Below, piece by piece: positions 45,844-57,236 of a DNA stretch of 64,000 nucleotides; position 1 is the stretch's first letter, and each line of letters begins with the position of its first letter. The position numbers and the translations under genes were made by a program. Under the pieces are notes generated by a model. The model was not told the origin of the DNA. It was given only the letters and a program-made list of their open reading frames with translations, and ran no database searches. The stretch is from Papiliotrema nemorosa (Eukaryota > Basidiomycota > Tremellomycetes > Tremellales > Rhynchogastremaceae). The DNA is taken from the NCBI GenBank assembly GCA_032158125.1, contig JASKOT010000002.1, positions 620,001 through 684,000 on the forward strand, given 5' to 3'.

Positions 45844-45857
45844 AGATAACGTTATCT
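45844..45857. promoter_or_regulatory. Palindromic double GATA site
   Basis: AGATAACGTTATCT is a perfect 14-base palindrome made of two inverted GATA cores, 200 bases upstream of the ATG at 46059. Further GATA-like words lie just left (GATATGATAG). Fungal GATA factors bind such sites. Confidence 0.45.
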
Positions 45858-45939
45858 CGGGCATCTCGGGCTTGATCGGGTAATTGATGCGGCGTACATT
45901 GTAACTTGCTGGATGCCCGAGAGTAGCTCCAAATGCAGG

Positions 45940-45947
45940 TATATATA
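45940..45947 (+). promoter_or_regulatory. TATA box of the NAD(P)-binding protein gene
   Basis: TATATATA lies 112-119 bases upstream of the ATG at 46059. Confidence 0.5.
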
Positions 45948-46058
45948 CAGCCTCGACAGATGTTCAAAGGGACATTCACCATCCACCCAGTTCTCTCACG
46001 CTCAGACCACAAGTCCACACAACTCCAACCCTCACCACACCAATTCTCCCATAACAAC

Positions 46059-46982
46059 AATGCACGCGGTAATCTTTGGCGGTTCTCGAGGTGTGGGATA
46101 CTTCATCACGCTCTACCTCCTCTCCCTTCCTGGATCCACATGGACCGCCTCGCTCTTACTCCGCACACCTGCAAACATCGAGAAGGACGATCGATTGTCG
46201 CCTTTTATCCGAGAAGGCAGGCTGAAGTTGTTCAAGGGAGATGCGAACAACCATGCGGATGTTGTCACCCTCTTCGAGCAGGGCAAGGTGGACGTCGTCA
46301 TCTCTACCATGGGTCAGTCATCTCCCCCAAGAGGGCTCCCTGTTTGTGCTGGTCGCAGAATACTGAACTCCAGGATCCATGGATGCGAAGCCCACATTCT
46401 CCGGATTCAAATTCCGTGGAGCTCAAGATCCGTGTACCGGGCCTATGCGAGTCCTGCTTCCCATCTTGCAAGCTCTGCCTGAACCGGCTCCCCGGCTCAT
46501 CGTGTTATCTACCATGGGAATCAATGGAACACATGACTGCATGCCTCTTGTTCATCGAGTATGTCGTTGGTTCCCCTGCGTGATATTCCTCGGTCATCGG
46601 TACTCAGGACTCGGCTCATATTCAGATCGGCTACCCTTGGGTATTAAACGGCCCTCACAGGGACAAAGAAGGACTCGAATACGCCATTTTCAGAGCATCG
46701 ACTCATATACCTACTCCTACCATTAAACCCATCCCGGACATCTTATCCCAAGAAGCCATCGCTACTCTCCCGGAGAACTTCTTAGAAGAGACGATAATCG
46801 TTCGACCGGCTTGGTTTGTGGGTGACGACAAGGAGTCGGCGGAAAGTGACCCCAAGCCAAAGGTTGGGGAGAAAATCACGGTCTCGACGATCAAACGCGC
46901 AGATGTCGCTAGATTCGTGGTGAATTCCTGCTTGCCGGGCGATAACACTTGGGCCAACAAGCAGATGATCGTTGGATTCTAG
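46059..46982 (+). CDS. Rossmann-fold NAD(P)-binding protein (NAD_binding_10/NmrA-like)
   Basis: Atypical short-chain dehydrogenase or NmrA-like protein. The start MHAVIFGGSRGVGYFITLYL shows the glycine-rich dinucleotide-binding loop. It continues ASLLLRTPANIEK and KVDVVISTMG, joined by splicing to SMDAKPTFSGFKFRG, then RLIVLSTMGINGTH. A second intron removes ~75 nt and joins to IGYPWVLNGPHRDKEGLEYA; two alternative acceptors 18 nt apart are in frame. The C-terminus is ETIIVRPAWFVGDDKE and STIKRADVARFVVNS, ending NKQMIVGF. About 260 residues. No catalytic YxxxK is seen, as in NmrA-type sensors and atypical SDRs. Its GATA-rich promoter is notable because NmrA itself works with GATA factors, but that link is speculative. 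Confidence 0.82.
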
Positions 46983-47185
46983 ATCAAGGACCCGGGGCAT
47001 CTGGTGCGATCGATGTGACTATAGACTCTTATTTTAATGTGCAGATATCCCCTTAGAGAGCGAGACCAGTTGTAATCCACTGCGATGTAGCAACATCCGA
47101 CTGCAACAAGGTTTTGAGACATTTTGTACCATCAGCACGAGGTCTACTCGCGGGTGGGCACAAGCACACACATAGCTGCAACAAG

Positions 47186-50100
47186 CTACAGTAGATTCCC
47201 ATAATGCCTCAGCACGTCTTCAGCCTCGAGATTCGCCCGCACCTGCCTCTCCATCTCGGCATTCAATGCCCATACCCACCTGTCCCGTTCAAGCTGACAC
47301 ATCAGTATCATCAAACATAGCAACTCCTCCACTCACCTTGGATCTCGCTCGAAAGACCAATAGTTGAGGCGCGGCATCAGTCAAGGGCGGGACGTAGAAT
47401 CTCGATTTCCTCTCTTCCTGCTTACGACTCTTCACGCTACTCTTGACCGCACCACTCTGTATCGTACTCCCCTCCCCGTCAATGTCGTCCACATCATCTT
47501 CAATCTCCCAGGGATATTGCCTTTTCCCGCCCAGACCGACCTTTCCTCGTAGAATACGGACACAAAACGTAGTATCTCCCGCTCCATCCGAGCTCTATTC
47601 CATCAGCCTCGGATCATATATGAGAAGCCGTACCTGAAGACCATCTTGATAGACTCTCGACCGAGCGCCCAAGGCGTTCTCGTCGATCGCCTCGCGTACC
47701 TCGTCCTGCGCCAGCATGCCCGAGTATACCTGGATCTCAGCGAATTCACACGCAGTGCATTGCTCAACTCACATAAGCGCCGAAAAGGGGATAATGATGT
47801 TGTCGAGGGTAGAATGTCTGTTTGGTCTTGACTTTAAAGGTCACCAGACTACCACCAGTCAAGACCAAATATCGTGATCTGCAACTATCAATATAACTCG
47901 AGAGACGGTTCCGCCTTTACTCACTTGAATTTATGGGTCTTCTTTTTCTTCAAGAAGATTCTACCGGAAAGGCATATCTCCCGGCACCCGCTGATAGTGC
48001 ACCAATCCCAAATATCAGACAAAACTGCGTCAGACGAGTTTGACAGTTGAGTCCCGGCAAAAGGATCATCGTGACCATGCAGGGTCATGGCGTCCATACG
48101 GAGGCGGGCACTCATCGTCAGCACAGGCGCTTCCTAGTACAGGGGCAAGTTTCGACTCACTCCACTCTATGGCGCCTCTTCCAATAGTCCATCAAGGCCG
48201 TCAGCCTCTCCACCCATTCTCTGGCGACTTCGGAGGACTGTGCTTCCATCCTGATCGGTCCTTTCTTGATCATCACCTCGAATGATCGAGCCCTCTTGTC
48301 ATCGGACATGATGTGATTGTCGTTCTCAATATCGGAACACAATCTGAACCCATCGATGCTACGAAGGTCGATACATCCCGCCGATTTCTCGATGAAGCGA
48401 GCCATACGCTTCTTCTCGCCATCAGTGAACTCCCTGTATACCTCCGGGAACAGATCTTTCGGCGTTGAGCTCTCTTTCTGAGGTGGCAGAGGGGGTTTCG
48501 CATAGCTCATGGATGCGGTATAGATATTTCCTGGAATTAGCGTCTACACTTTACTCATTGGAACGGCAGCGAACCATCATGAGACGCCACATAGACCTGT
48601 TCCTTTGGTGCGGAACCAGACTTGTGACGGGTTAAATAGCCTTCGACCCCCGGTGGCTCTTGTATGACCGAGCCCGTTTCCAGCTTCAGCATCTTTGGCT
48701 GATGATGTGCTAGACGGAGCTGCAATATCCTCGGCATCTTTTCACCCTGCCATGAGTAAGAAATAGCACTAGGAGTGCTCACCGTCAATTTTGCCACGCC
48801 CGCGAGTACGGCCCAGTCTCTGGCTCTGTTTTGTACAGTGTTTGACCAGGCGACCCACTCGAGAACCCCATCGACCCCTTTCCAAGCCAATTCCAAATCC
48901 AGCTGATCACCGGCCTGTCGTTTCTGATCGAGTATCTCCTGGACGTCGATGGTCTGTGAGACCATATCCCAGCATGTATCGATCAGCCGGCGAGGATTTA
49001 GCTGTTTCTGTGTGAGTCTGCCCCCGATGTCTACATCGTCTTGTGGCATTTTGATGCGTACAGAGGTCGAAAGAGCGGGCACCTCGATGTCGAACTGGGT
49101 GGGCAGTTCACCGCCGAGTTCTCGCCATATCTCCCAGTACCAGTCCATCGCTCTGCTCCTCTCTCCTAGTTTCATGACGAAGACATGCGTGCCGCGTCTC
49201 CCGGTAGACAGCCATTGACCCTGCTTGGACTCTTTGAACCGGGTCTTGATAGCTTGGGATCGAGTCGTTTGCCGTCCAGCATTTCTTTCGAGATCACTCT
49301 GCAGTTTTGATGCAGATGTAGTGAGACATAAAGTCATATCGACCTCATTGAAGATGGACAGGGTACTTCGTGAAGCCGCGAGGACAATGACGAAGCACAA
49401 GCGCAGGGTTTTCTTCAACCTTGCTCGTATTGGATTACTCTGAGCATAAGTTACATATTGCGGAGCAAGCTTGACTCACCCAATCTTGATAGAGCTCTAT
49501 ACGGTCTCTCCGCATGACGACAATGTACTCTTCCATTCTCTCCATACGCGAGCAGGGACTTCTCCGCTTGGGGTGAGTGACTTGACATCATGGAGCTACT
49601 CACCTGCTTGGCCTCGTCGAACCCATCCATCCCCTCATCGCGGTGATAGCCCACTTTCACAAGCATTCGATCTGAAGTCAGTCTGGTCCATTCACCGCGA
49701 AGCAAGTATATCACCTCGCAGTATAACATCTCCTGGTTCTACAACCTCTTCATCGTCCCACAAATCCTCATTGAGCGCTGCCTCTTGAGCACCCGCACTG
49801 GTCCCTTCCGCCTCTTGCCCTTCACGAGCCAATACATCATCCGGATCAGCTGGCGGCTTGTTGCCCTGGGATAATCTCGCTTCCCCATCTACGGTATGAA
49901 CGAGTTCCACCGGGAAAGACACCGACTTTGATCTGCTTGGGTTCACCTTGCTCCGCATGGGCACGGTGGATGACGGTCCAGCTGGCGTAGTGTGGGAATT
50001 CGATGGCCGTCGTATGGCCGATTTGAGCCTTTTCAATCCCGCCGATCCCAGACTTCCCCTATTGTCTTCAACTTGACCCCCTGCATGACCATTTTCGCTC

Positions 50101-50933
50101 AACAGTGGCTGTGTCGATGAAGAGTTTGAGCGCCGAGTGTTCACGCGTTCGGTGGTGGTGTGGTAGCTCGACTCGTCCGCTCCCGTAGACCGTGCATCCC
50201 ATGTCGGCTGGGCTGTCCGAGATGAGCCCGAAACGGATGATAACTGAGTACGAGCCGTCACAAACGTCTCTTGCGTCGATCGAGGAGTCATTTTCGGTCG
50301 TTGCAGGGGAGAACTGGGTCCGGCGATAGCATTCCCATTGTATTCCTCCTCGTTGATTTCTTCCTGGTTGGTGGATACTATCCTAGTAGGAGCGATAAAT
50401 TCTCGACCAATGTCAAAGCTCTCCCCAATCCAAGCTGCTTTCCCCTTTCCCTTGTGTTTCCTGCCCCAGGTATTATGCTCGGAAGTCATGTCGTCCATAT
50501 CAAAGTCAATCTCCTCTTCCACATCGTGGCCAAACGTGCCTCTTTTGCGTATCCTGATCTTGTTGAGTCCTCCCCTGATACGCCCTTCGTCCGGACCTTC
50601 TAATGCACCATTGGAGCTCCGGTTTCTATGTGCCACTTCTACGGCCCCGTGTATCCGATGCAGAGCCTCTGCCCTTGCTCTATGTAGACGAGACCGTTTC
50701 GCTCGGACCTCGGAAGACGTCTCCAAGCTTGGCGGAAGAGGGCCTAGAAATCGGCGAGGTAAAACATGCAGTGCTTTGTGTGAGGCGGTATCGATTACTG
50801 CAGGTGAAGGTTGATGAGATGGGGACTTGGTAGATACATGAGCTGCCGTGTCGGCTGTAGGAGGGACATTGGGGTTGGCAGGTCGCGTCTGTCTAGGCTG
50901 AGTGCTGGTAGACTGCAATGGAACCGAGGGCAT
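47186..50933 (-). CDS. Spo71/Mug56-like PH-domain protein
   Basis: Large multi-exon gene, ~1,050 residues. The N-terminal 400 residues (MPSVPLQSTSTQPRQTRPAN onward) are Ser/Thr/Arg-rich and disordered, with a short conserved-looking helix KRSRLHRARAEALHRIHGAV. Then comes a Spo71-like motif DRMLVKVGYHRDEGMDGFDE and a membrane-facing EYIVVMRRDRIELYQDW. Two PH-like regions follow: one around RGTHVFVMKLGERSRAMDWY and one around GVEGYLTRHKSGSAPKEQVY joined to VASHDGNIYTASMSYAKPPL. The segment SFEVMIKKGPIRMEAQSSEV with AREWVERLTALMDYWK is the C-terminal helix of a PH domain. The protein ends EDVLRHYGNLL. In yeasts Spo71 works in prospore membrane growth. The joint at SHDG/NIY needs a weak GTTCGC donor. 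Family call moderate to good. Confidence 0.75.
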
Positions 50934-51252
50934 GGCGATCGGATAGCTGCGAAACTACGCTTCCTCCAGTGGTGATACCCACTCGAACCTCGTCAAACTT
51001 CGCCTGCGATGGTTGGCACGAATGTTGAATCTCCTGTTCTTGTCCGCAGTTGGAATTATGACGTAAGACAGCACAACAAATGTCACGTGATTACAGATCG
51101 GCTAGACTCGAGGACGGAATCAAAATTACGCCTAAGCGGTCGCCAGATAAGATCAACCTGCAAGCTGTCGACTCGAGACACCTCAGATACCACCTACCAG
51201 GTCTGTTCGTGCTGTTACACAGTGGTCAGCACATACTCTCGACCGCCAAAAG
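50934..51252. other. Short divergent promoter
   Basis: About 320 bases shared by the Spo71-like gene (minus) and the ornithine acetyltransferase gene (plus). No gene seen. Confidence 0.5.
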
Positions 51253-52895
51253 ATGCCTCCTTCCTCTTCTGCCAAGAGTATCGCCCCAGCGATCACTCGA
51301 GCATTTGCAACCGCTCCGCCCACCCCTGCTCAACCCTCCAAAGCTCACCATGTTCTCTCATACTCTGCCGACGCTTTCCCCAAGGGCTATGCGGTAAGCT
51401 CAACCCACTGTGGTATCAAGAAAGCAGGCTCAAACGACCTCGGTATCCTCGTCTCGACTTCTTCTCATCCTGCAGCCGCTGCGGGCTGTATGACTCGTAA
51501 CGTCTTCAAGGCTGCCCCCGTGACGGTCTCCTCGGATCTGCTGCATACCGCCAAAGGTCGAGCGAGGGGTTTCGTCGTCAACTCGGGATGCGCCAATGCC
51601 GTCACGGGCAAGAAAGGTCTCGAAGATGCATGGGCAATGAGCAAGACTTTATCTGGCTTGTTGGATGCACAAGAGGGAGGTGCCGGATCATTGGTGATGT
51701 CAACTGGAGTCATCGGTCAACATCTTCCCATCGACAAAATTACTTCTGCCATTCCGAAAATCCATGCCGAACTGGCAGATACACCCGAGGCGTGGTCTGG
51801 GCTCGCAAAGGCTTTCATGACTACCGACACCTTCCCCAAACTCCGAACAAAGTCGTTCAAGCTCGGTCAACATACTATCCGAATGGCGGGTATAGATAAA
51901 GGCGCAGGGATGATTGCGCCAAGTATGGGTCCACCTCCACCTCCACACGCTACTCTTCTCGGCGTCATCGCTACCGATGCAGCGGTCGAGCCTGAAAGCT
52001 TGCAGAACGCCTTGCAATACGCCGTAGACAGGAGTTTCAACAGTATCACGGTCGACGGAGACATGTCGACCAATGATACGATACTCGCCTTTGCTAATGG
52101 AGCGGCGATGTCGAGTGATGGTGGGAAGGTCGATGAAATCAGTGAGAAGAGCAACCCAGAAGAGTTTGGCGTGTTCAAAGAGGAGTTGCGGACATTTGCA
52201 GAGGAGCTTGCCCAGCTGGTGGTACGGGACGGAGAGGGAGCAACCAAATTTGTTACTGTCAAGGTCCAGGTGGGTTCCGGAGTTTTGCTGTCCACCATCT
52301 TCACACGCTGACTCACAGGGCGCTCCCACCTTCGAGGTCGCCAACGCGGTCGCCAAGTCCGTCGCATCGTCGTCCTTGGTCAAGACCGCCATGTATGGCG
52401 AAGGTAAGTGATACATCAGTCCCTCGTATCGTTCGTTCCGGTGCTTACTCGTAGATGCCAACTGGGGTCGTATTCTCTGCGCAGTGTGAGTGCCTTTGAG
52501 TGTATGGGGCGCGACTTACCATATCTAGGGGCTACACCATCCTCCCTGAATCAGTCAAGATCAACCCTACCAAAGTTTCCGTCTCCTTTGTCCCTCCTGC
52601 TTCTGCAAGCAACCCTGCCGGTCTTCGACTTCTCACGAATGGTGAGCCAGAACCTGACATTGATGAGGCACGAGCCAGTGAGATCTTGAAAGAGGAGGAT
52701 TTGGAGGTAGTTGTTGATCTTGGTGACGGCGCCGAAGAGGCTCGAGTGTGGACGTGCGACTTTTCTCACGTGAGTTCAGCAGGTCCCGTGATAACAATCG
52801 CTGATGTACAGGAATATGTGACCATCAATGGAAGTGTAAGGCTCACTCCCTGCTGTTTGATTGACAATCCCGCTGATGTTCAGTATCGAAGCTAG
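51253..52895 (+). CDS. ARG7: Mitochondrial glutamate N-acetyltransferase (ornithine acetyltransferase)
   Basis: ArgJ-family enzyme of arginine synthesis. It transfers acetyl from N-acetylornithine to glutamate and, if bifunctional, makes acetylglutamate from acetyl-CoA. The N-terminus MPPSSSAKSIAPAITRAFAT is basic and Ser/Ala-rich, fitting a mitochondrial presequence. The self-cleavage site, where the precursor splits between Ala and Thr into alpha and beta chains, is in HATLLGVIATDAAVEP. It is preceded by KGAGMIAPSMGPPPPP, a Pro-rich insertion not found in the common KGxGMIxPxMATxL form. Later motifs are VDGDMSTNDTILAFANG, GEGATKFVTVKVQ, GAPTFEVANAVAKSVASSSL, ANWGRILCAVGY and the C-terminal TCDFSHEYVTINGSYRS. 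Six exons or so, the last one 12 nt. Identity is very secure. Confidence 0.95.
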
Positions 52896-53073
52896 TTGCG
52901 CCGTATCTGGGAGCCGGCTCCAAGTCAATCTGATCATAGCAAGATTGTAGAAGTCGATGATGCATAATCAATCATACATGCAGTTGATGCAAATAATGCT
53001 GGAATATAACAAGAATTGTATACGTTCAAGAACCAGTCGTCATGTCAATACAGTCCGAAACGTCGTCATCAGT

Positions 53074-53757
53074 CTACTCCGAGTCCACCTCCATGCTCTC
53101 GTCCCCTGATACATTCTCCACCCATTGTTCCCTCCTGCCCACTTTCCTCTTGTCCCATCCGTTGAAGTAGTCTGCACCTCCATCCATGATGCCTCCATGA
53201 CTCGGTAATGCTCTTTGGCCCGAGACGGGGCTACTGGGTGGAGCGGGTGGTTGTGCCCTTGCAAGGGGGACAAAGAAGGCATGGAAACCTTTTGCTCGTT
53301 CCACCTTTACCTCCAATGAGACCTGAACCGATTTGTGTTTGTTGGTAGAACTCGAGAGCTTTTTGGATGGTTTTGGACGTGATTTAGATAATGATTGAGA
53401 GTGTTTAGGCGTTTGTGGGAAATGGGAAGACGAGGATGCGGAGGAGGGGTATGAAGAGTGATGTGATAGACTCGGCATCGTGGGTGGTATCTGTGTCGAG
53501 GAGGATGGAACGGCGTGATGGTGGTGAAAGACGGGCGAGGTGGGGGTAGTATATGACCGATGAGGTTGTGGGTGGGCCAATGGAACAGAGGGATAGGAGT
53601 GGTGGTTAATATAAGAGGTCGACATGGTTTGTCGAGTCACTAATGGCAGTGTTGGAGCCGCGTTGAGTCGAGTCGAAGGGATAGGTGAGAGAGGTGTTGA
53701 TGTGGGTGTAGGTGTAGAAGAGTGAGGAGATCGAGGTGTAGATGCAGTGCTGGGCAT
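53074..53757 (-). CDS. Ser/Pro/His-rich hypothetical protein
   Basis: Intronless frame of 227 residues starting MPSTASTPRSPHSSTPTPTS. The first ~150 residues are Ser/Pro/Thr/His-rich and disordered. A Lys/Ser-rich stretch SKSRPKPSKKLSSSTNKHKS leads to a denser block VQVSLEVKVERAKGFHAFFV and PLARAQPP, then a C-terminus with DGGADYFNGWDKRKVGRREQ, ending SGDESMEVDSE. No known family. The dense block near residue 150-170 and the YFNGWDKRK region are the likeliest conserved parts. Codon choice and the clean stop support a real gene, but it could be longer through 5' splicing. Confidence 0.6.
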   Translation of the reverse strand: MPSTASTPRSPHSSTPTPTSTPLSPIPSTRLNAAPTLPLVTRQTMSTSYINHHSYPSVPLAHPQPHRSYTTPTSPVFHHHHAVPSSSTQIPPTMPSLSHHSSYPSSASSSSHFPQTPKHSQSLSKSRPKPSKKLSSSTNKHKSVQVSLEVKVERAKGFHAFFVPLARAQPPAPPSSPVSGQRALPSHGGIMDGGADYFNGWDKRKVGRREQWVENVSGDESMEVDSE

Positions 53758-55206
53758 GCAAGTTGATCACTAGTCGACCTCAGGCGGTGGTGGGAAGAGG
53801 AGGCTGGTGCGTAGGATCGACGACTGGAAAAGATACGTCGTTCGAGAAAGCTGAAACGCAAGGGGGTCAGGGAGATCAAGAGGAAATCTTCGTGATGGTG
53901 GGTGACTGCAGGATCGTTGAAACTCGTCGTCGTCGTCGTCGATGTGGTCACTCTTTTGCGAAATTGAAGGTGAAGATGAGAAATTTGACGTGTAGGTCGT
54001 GTCGTAGGTGGTCTATGGTCGATGTTCAGGTGGTGGTGGTGGTGGTGGTGGTAGGCTCGAGTGGTAGGCAGGGGCTGGCTGGCTGGTGATGAAAAAGCGA
54101 GGGATTTTTGACCCAAATTGACCCTGAAGTGAGAGCGTGTTACCCTGAAAATCGACGACGGGTGCGGCAAGGGGAGACCACCTGGTTGACCTGTCTTCGG
54201 GTCTGACCGAATAAGCTACAAGTACTCGTAGTGTGTCTAGGCCACACGGGATGCTTGAAAAAGAAGGTAAAAAAAAGAGGGCTGACGTACAGCGAACCTC
54301 ACACTCGTACTGCCAGTTGTATCTGGTCGCTTGGGAAAAATCGTATAGGGAAAAGGTACACTTGAAGACCTGTATTTCTCACTACTCTCCTGATTGGCGT
54401 GGGAAGTAGACCACTCTGACCAATGATAATTCTAGGATGGATGCTGTTGCCGCACAAGGTGAGACCAAGTGAGGTCAGGAGGAGGGACAAGCGAAGCAGA
54501 CAACCCATGCTGAGGCTGCTGTCTACTACTTATATCCAAAACCCAACGTCTCGCTTCTCGCTTCTCGAAGCTCAGCTAGACTGGCTGACCCCAGCCGAAA
54601 GGGTCTTCTGACGCTCCGACGCATATACACCGAGAGTTGTCAAGAGGTGGGAGACTGCAGCTGAGCTCCGTCAACAAAGGATGATACATGTGACGGCCGA
54701 TGACCTCGCAGTTGGACTACACATAGAAGGCTGGCTGGAAGTCAAGCGCGGGACGACAATCAAAGGAAAGTCTCGCGTCTTGCGCTCAAGGGTTGTCCAG
54801 AGCTGTCAGAAGGGGTCAGAGTCAGCTTAGACGCAACGCTTCTGGTGCTGCAGTCACAGCTATGACACGCGTCTCATCAGTGCATTACAGCCGGCCACTA
54901 ATATGCTGACAAGTGCCATCATACTGCACGACACCCCTCGGCGCAAGAGGCGAACAGCCGCCGACCATCTCGGACGGAACATGGTTGCGAACCCCTCAAC
55001 CTCGCTTCCATGATGTACTGAGCGCACTTCAGACTGGTCCGCCCAGAAATTAGCCTTCTCCCTGATCGGTGATGACAACACGCCTTCGAAGAAGACCTTC
55101 TGTGGCACCCGAAGCGCGACAAGCAACGCGCGGCGGGCGACGAGCATTAGCAGAGCAATAATACATGATACACCATACACAACGAAGACCTCGACCCCGA
55201 TACGGC
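53758..55206. other. 1.45 kb intergenic, long leader/promoter of the Ser/Pro-rich gene
   Basis: Rich in simple repeats on its left half, including (GTC)n at 53925-53942 and (GGT)8. The minus-strand frame to 54170 reads as His/Thr homopolymer-rich translation of these repeats and is not accepted as a gene. Nothing recognisable in 54200-55200. Confidence 0.45.
54029..54052. repeat. (GGT)8 microsatellite
   Basis: Eight perfect GGT units in the region upstream of the Ser/Pro-rich gene. Confidence 0.9.
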
Positions 55207-56791
55207 TTATCGCCTTCCAGCTTGCCTTCTCGCTTTGCCCGGTCTATTCCTTCCTCGCTGCGCACCACCTCCACTCTTCCCACCTCGACCACCCTTCTTG
55301 CTCTCCCCACTCCATCCTGCGAAATCGTTTGTGCTCTCTTTGGTGTTCTGCTTTGAACGTCTTCCGCCACCTCCCAACGAGTATTTGTTATCACGAGCAT
55401 GTCGTGGCATCTGAACGTCAGTATTGATGACAAGATGGCATTGCAGTAATCCCGACTCACTTTGGGCTTGCCAGCTCCACCTCGTCCACCACGAGCCCCA
55501 CCGCTGCCACGAGCGGGCATGTCGTCGCCATCCTCGACTGCAATACCAAACTCGTCTCCATCCTCTCCCAGGTCCATACCATCCTTCCTCTCTGGAAAAG
55601 TCAGCCATAACTTGTCTTTCCGAAACGCTCGACTGACTCCTCTTGATACCCTGGATCTTGTCTTGGAAGCCCTTCTTCTCCATCTCTCGCTGTTTGAGCT
55701 TCTCGTGCTGAATCTGCTTTCCAAACTTCTTGAGGTCTCGTTGTTTCCTCGCCTCTTCGGATTTCTTGATCCCTTGGCTGGCTCATCAGCGAACGTAGAT
55801 GTGGCTAGGGGTACAATACGTACGATTCCTCCACCAACTTGGTTCGAATTCGCTCCATGTGATCATCAGATTTCACCATTTCAGCGTAATAATCTGTCGG
55901 TCGTGTAAAGGGGATGTCGTGCTTGTTACAGAGCTTCCTAGCTATCGCGACCTGGTCCAAGGCGATCTTGTAGCTGTATCGTTAGTGCAAGCTGACTCGA
56001 AGGTTCGCAGACGTACAATGCAGTCTCTCGCTTCAAATCGTCTGACGGATCTACATCGACGGTCTCTTTGCTCGAAACGATCAGGTGATCGACGAATGGC
56101 AGGTTTGTCACCTTGAGAGATTCTGTCAATAATCGCATAGCGGGCTATGAGTCAGCTACGACCCCTATCGAGAGCGCTATTCTTGAACTGACCTTGTTGT
56201 TGGCGAGTACCTTTCGGACGGGGACAGCATCTTCATCCACCGAGACGTCCGAGTCGAGGTCGTCCAAAGGTATGGTGTCCGGGTCGGCCTCATCTATCAA
56301 GATCGAATCGTCAACCGGTCCAGACTGAAGATCAGCGATAGCTCAGGTCGCGACAGCTGAGAGCTTACCTTGTCCATATCCTCATCTTCCTCATCCTCCT
56401 CATCGTCATCGCTATCTTCACCACTCAACTCGTCGATTTCTTCATCATCCGACTCGCCCTCGAACTCATCATCGTCCCCTTCAACGTCCTCCTCATCTTC
56501 TTCGTCATCATCTTCCTCCTCTTCTTCGTCAAAGGCAAGCTGAGCCTTCTCGAAATCATCAAGATCTTCCTCTCCGACAAGCTCCATCAACCTCCTCATT
56601 CCCTTTTCGCTCACACCTCCATTCTCCTCATCCTCGTCTTCCTCGTCCGACTCTGCGTCAGTTTGCACCTCCTCCTCGTCATCTTCAACCAGAGCAGCTT
56701 TCTTCAGCACGCTCTTAGGTGCCGAAGAAGCAACAGCCTTTGCCTTGCCCTTTGAGGCCTTTCGTGCGTCCTTCTTGCTCGTGATGGCCAT
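55207..56791 (-). CDS. EBP2: rRNA-processing protein Ebp2
   Basis: Nucleolar protein needed for 27S pre-rRNA processing and 60S subunit assembly. The start MAITSKKDARKASKGKAKAV is basic. It is followed by a long acidic region (about residues 40-140) including a DEEDEEDVEGDDDEFEGESD stretch. The conserved Ebp2 domain follows: PAMRLLTESLKVTNLPFVDH, then YKIALDQVAIARKLCNKHDI, PFTRPTDYYAEMVKSDDHME and KKFGKQIQHEKLKQREMEKK. A Gly/Arg-rich segment (GSGGARGGRGGAGKPK) precedes DNKYSLGGGGRRSKQNTKES, and the basic end is RPGKARRQAGRR. About six short introns. It is divergent from RPB2 over ~445 bases. Confidence 0.93.
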
Positions 56792-57236
56792 TGCGTCGAG
56801 TATTGTATAGGTCTGCACAATGGTTTGAATTCTGAAATTTGAGGTGGAGGTCAAACCCCCAGAGAGACGCTCACACCGCGCGCCACCCTGGGCGGAACTT
56901 CGGCAATACAGCCAACAGGGGGGGGATTCGCCACCCGCACTCACTCACTTGTACTTGGATGTTGTGCTTGTTCAGCTCAATCTAGACATAGACACCGAGC
57001 TCACTTCCGACTCTTTCGTCGCAAGAAGCTCTCAAAAGGGGCAGGAGAAGCTGGGAATACAATAGGAACGACTTACGGAGAGTTCAAAGAGCAGCGCAGG
57101 TCTGTTCACGGTTCTGCTCTTCGACCAGATCTAGTCCTACCTTCCTTGACGGTCAACCTGCTCCCATCCGTATAGCTCGCTCCAGACAGACCTTTTGACT
57201 GCTCGGATACTGTGTGTGCCGCGGAAACCATCCATC
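56792..57236. other. Divergent EBP2/RPB2 promoter
   Basis: About 445 bases between the starts of EBP2 (minus) and RPB2 (plus). No TATA box was recognised. No gene seen. Confidence 0.5.

Larger units (their letters stand above)
45415..46058. other. Divergent promoter region with GATA palindrome
   Basis: Lies between paralogue B (minus) and the NAD(P)-binding protein (plus). It holds a perfect GATA-type palindrome, repeated CGGGCATCTCGGGC-like words and a TATA box. No gene is supported. Confidence 0.5.

Noticed and set aside
51700..52461. 253-codon minus-strand open frame opposite ARG7
   Set aside because: Antisense shadow of a conserved enzyme exon; no motif of its own.
53640..54170. 176-codon minus-strand frame upstream of the Ser/Pro-rich gene
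   Set aside because: Mostly translation of GGT/GTC simple repeats (His and Thr runs), overlapping the accepted gene in another frame; more likely leader sequence.
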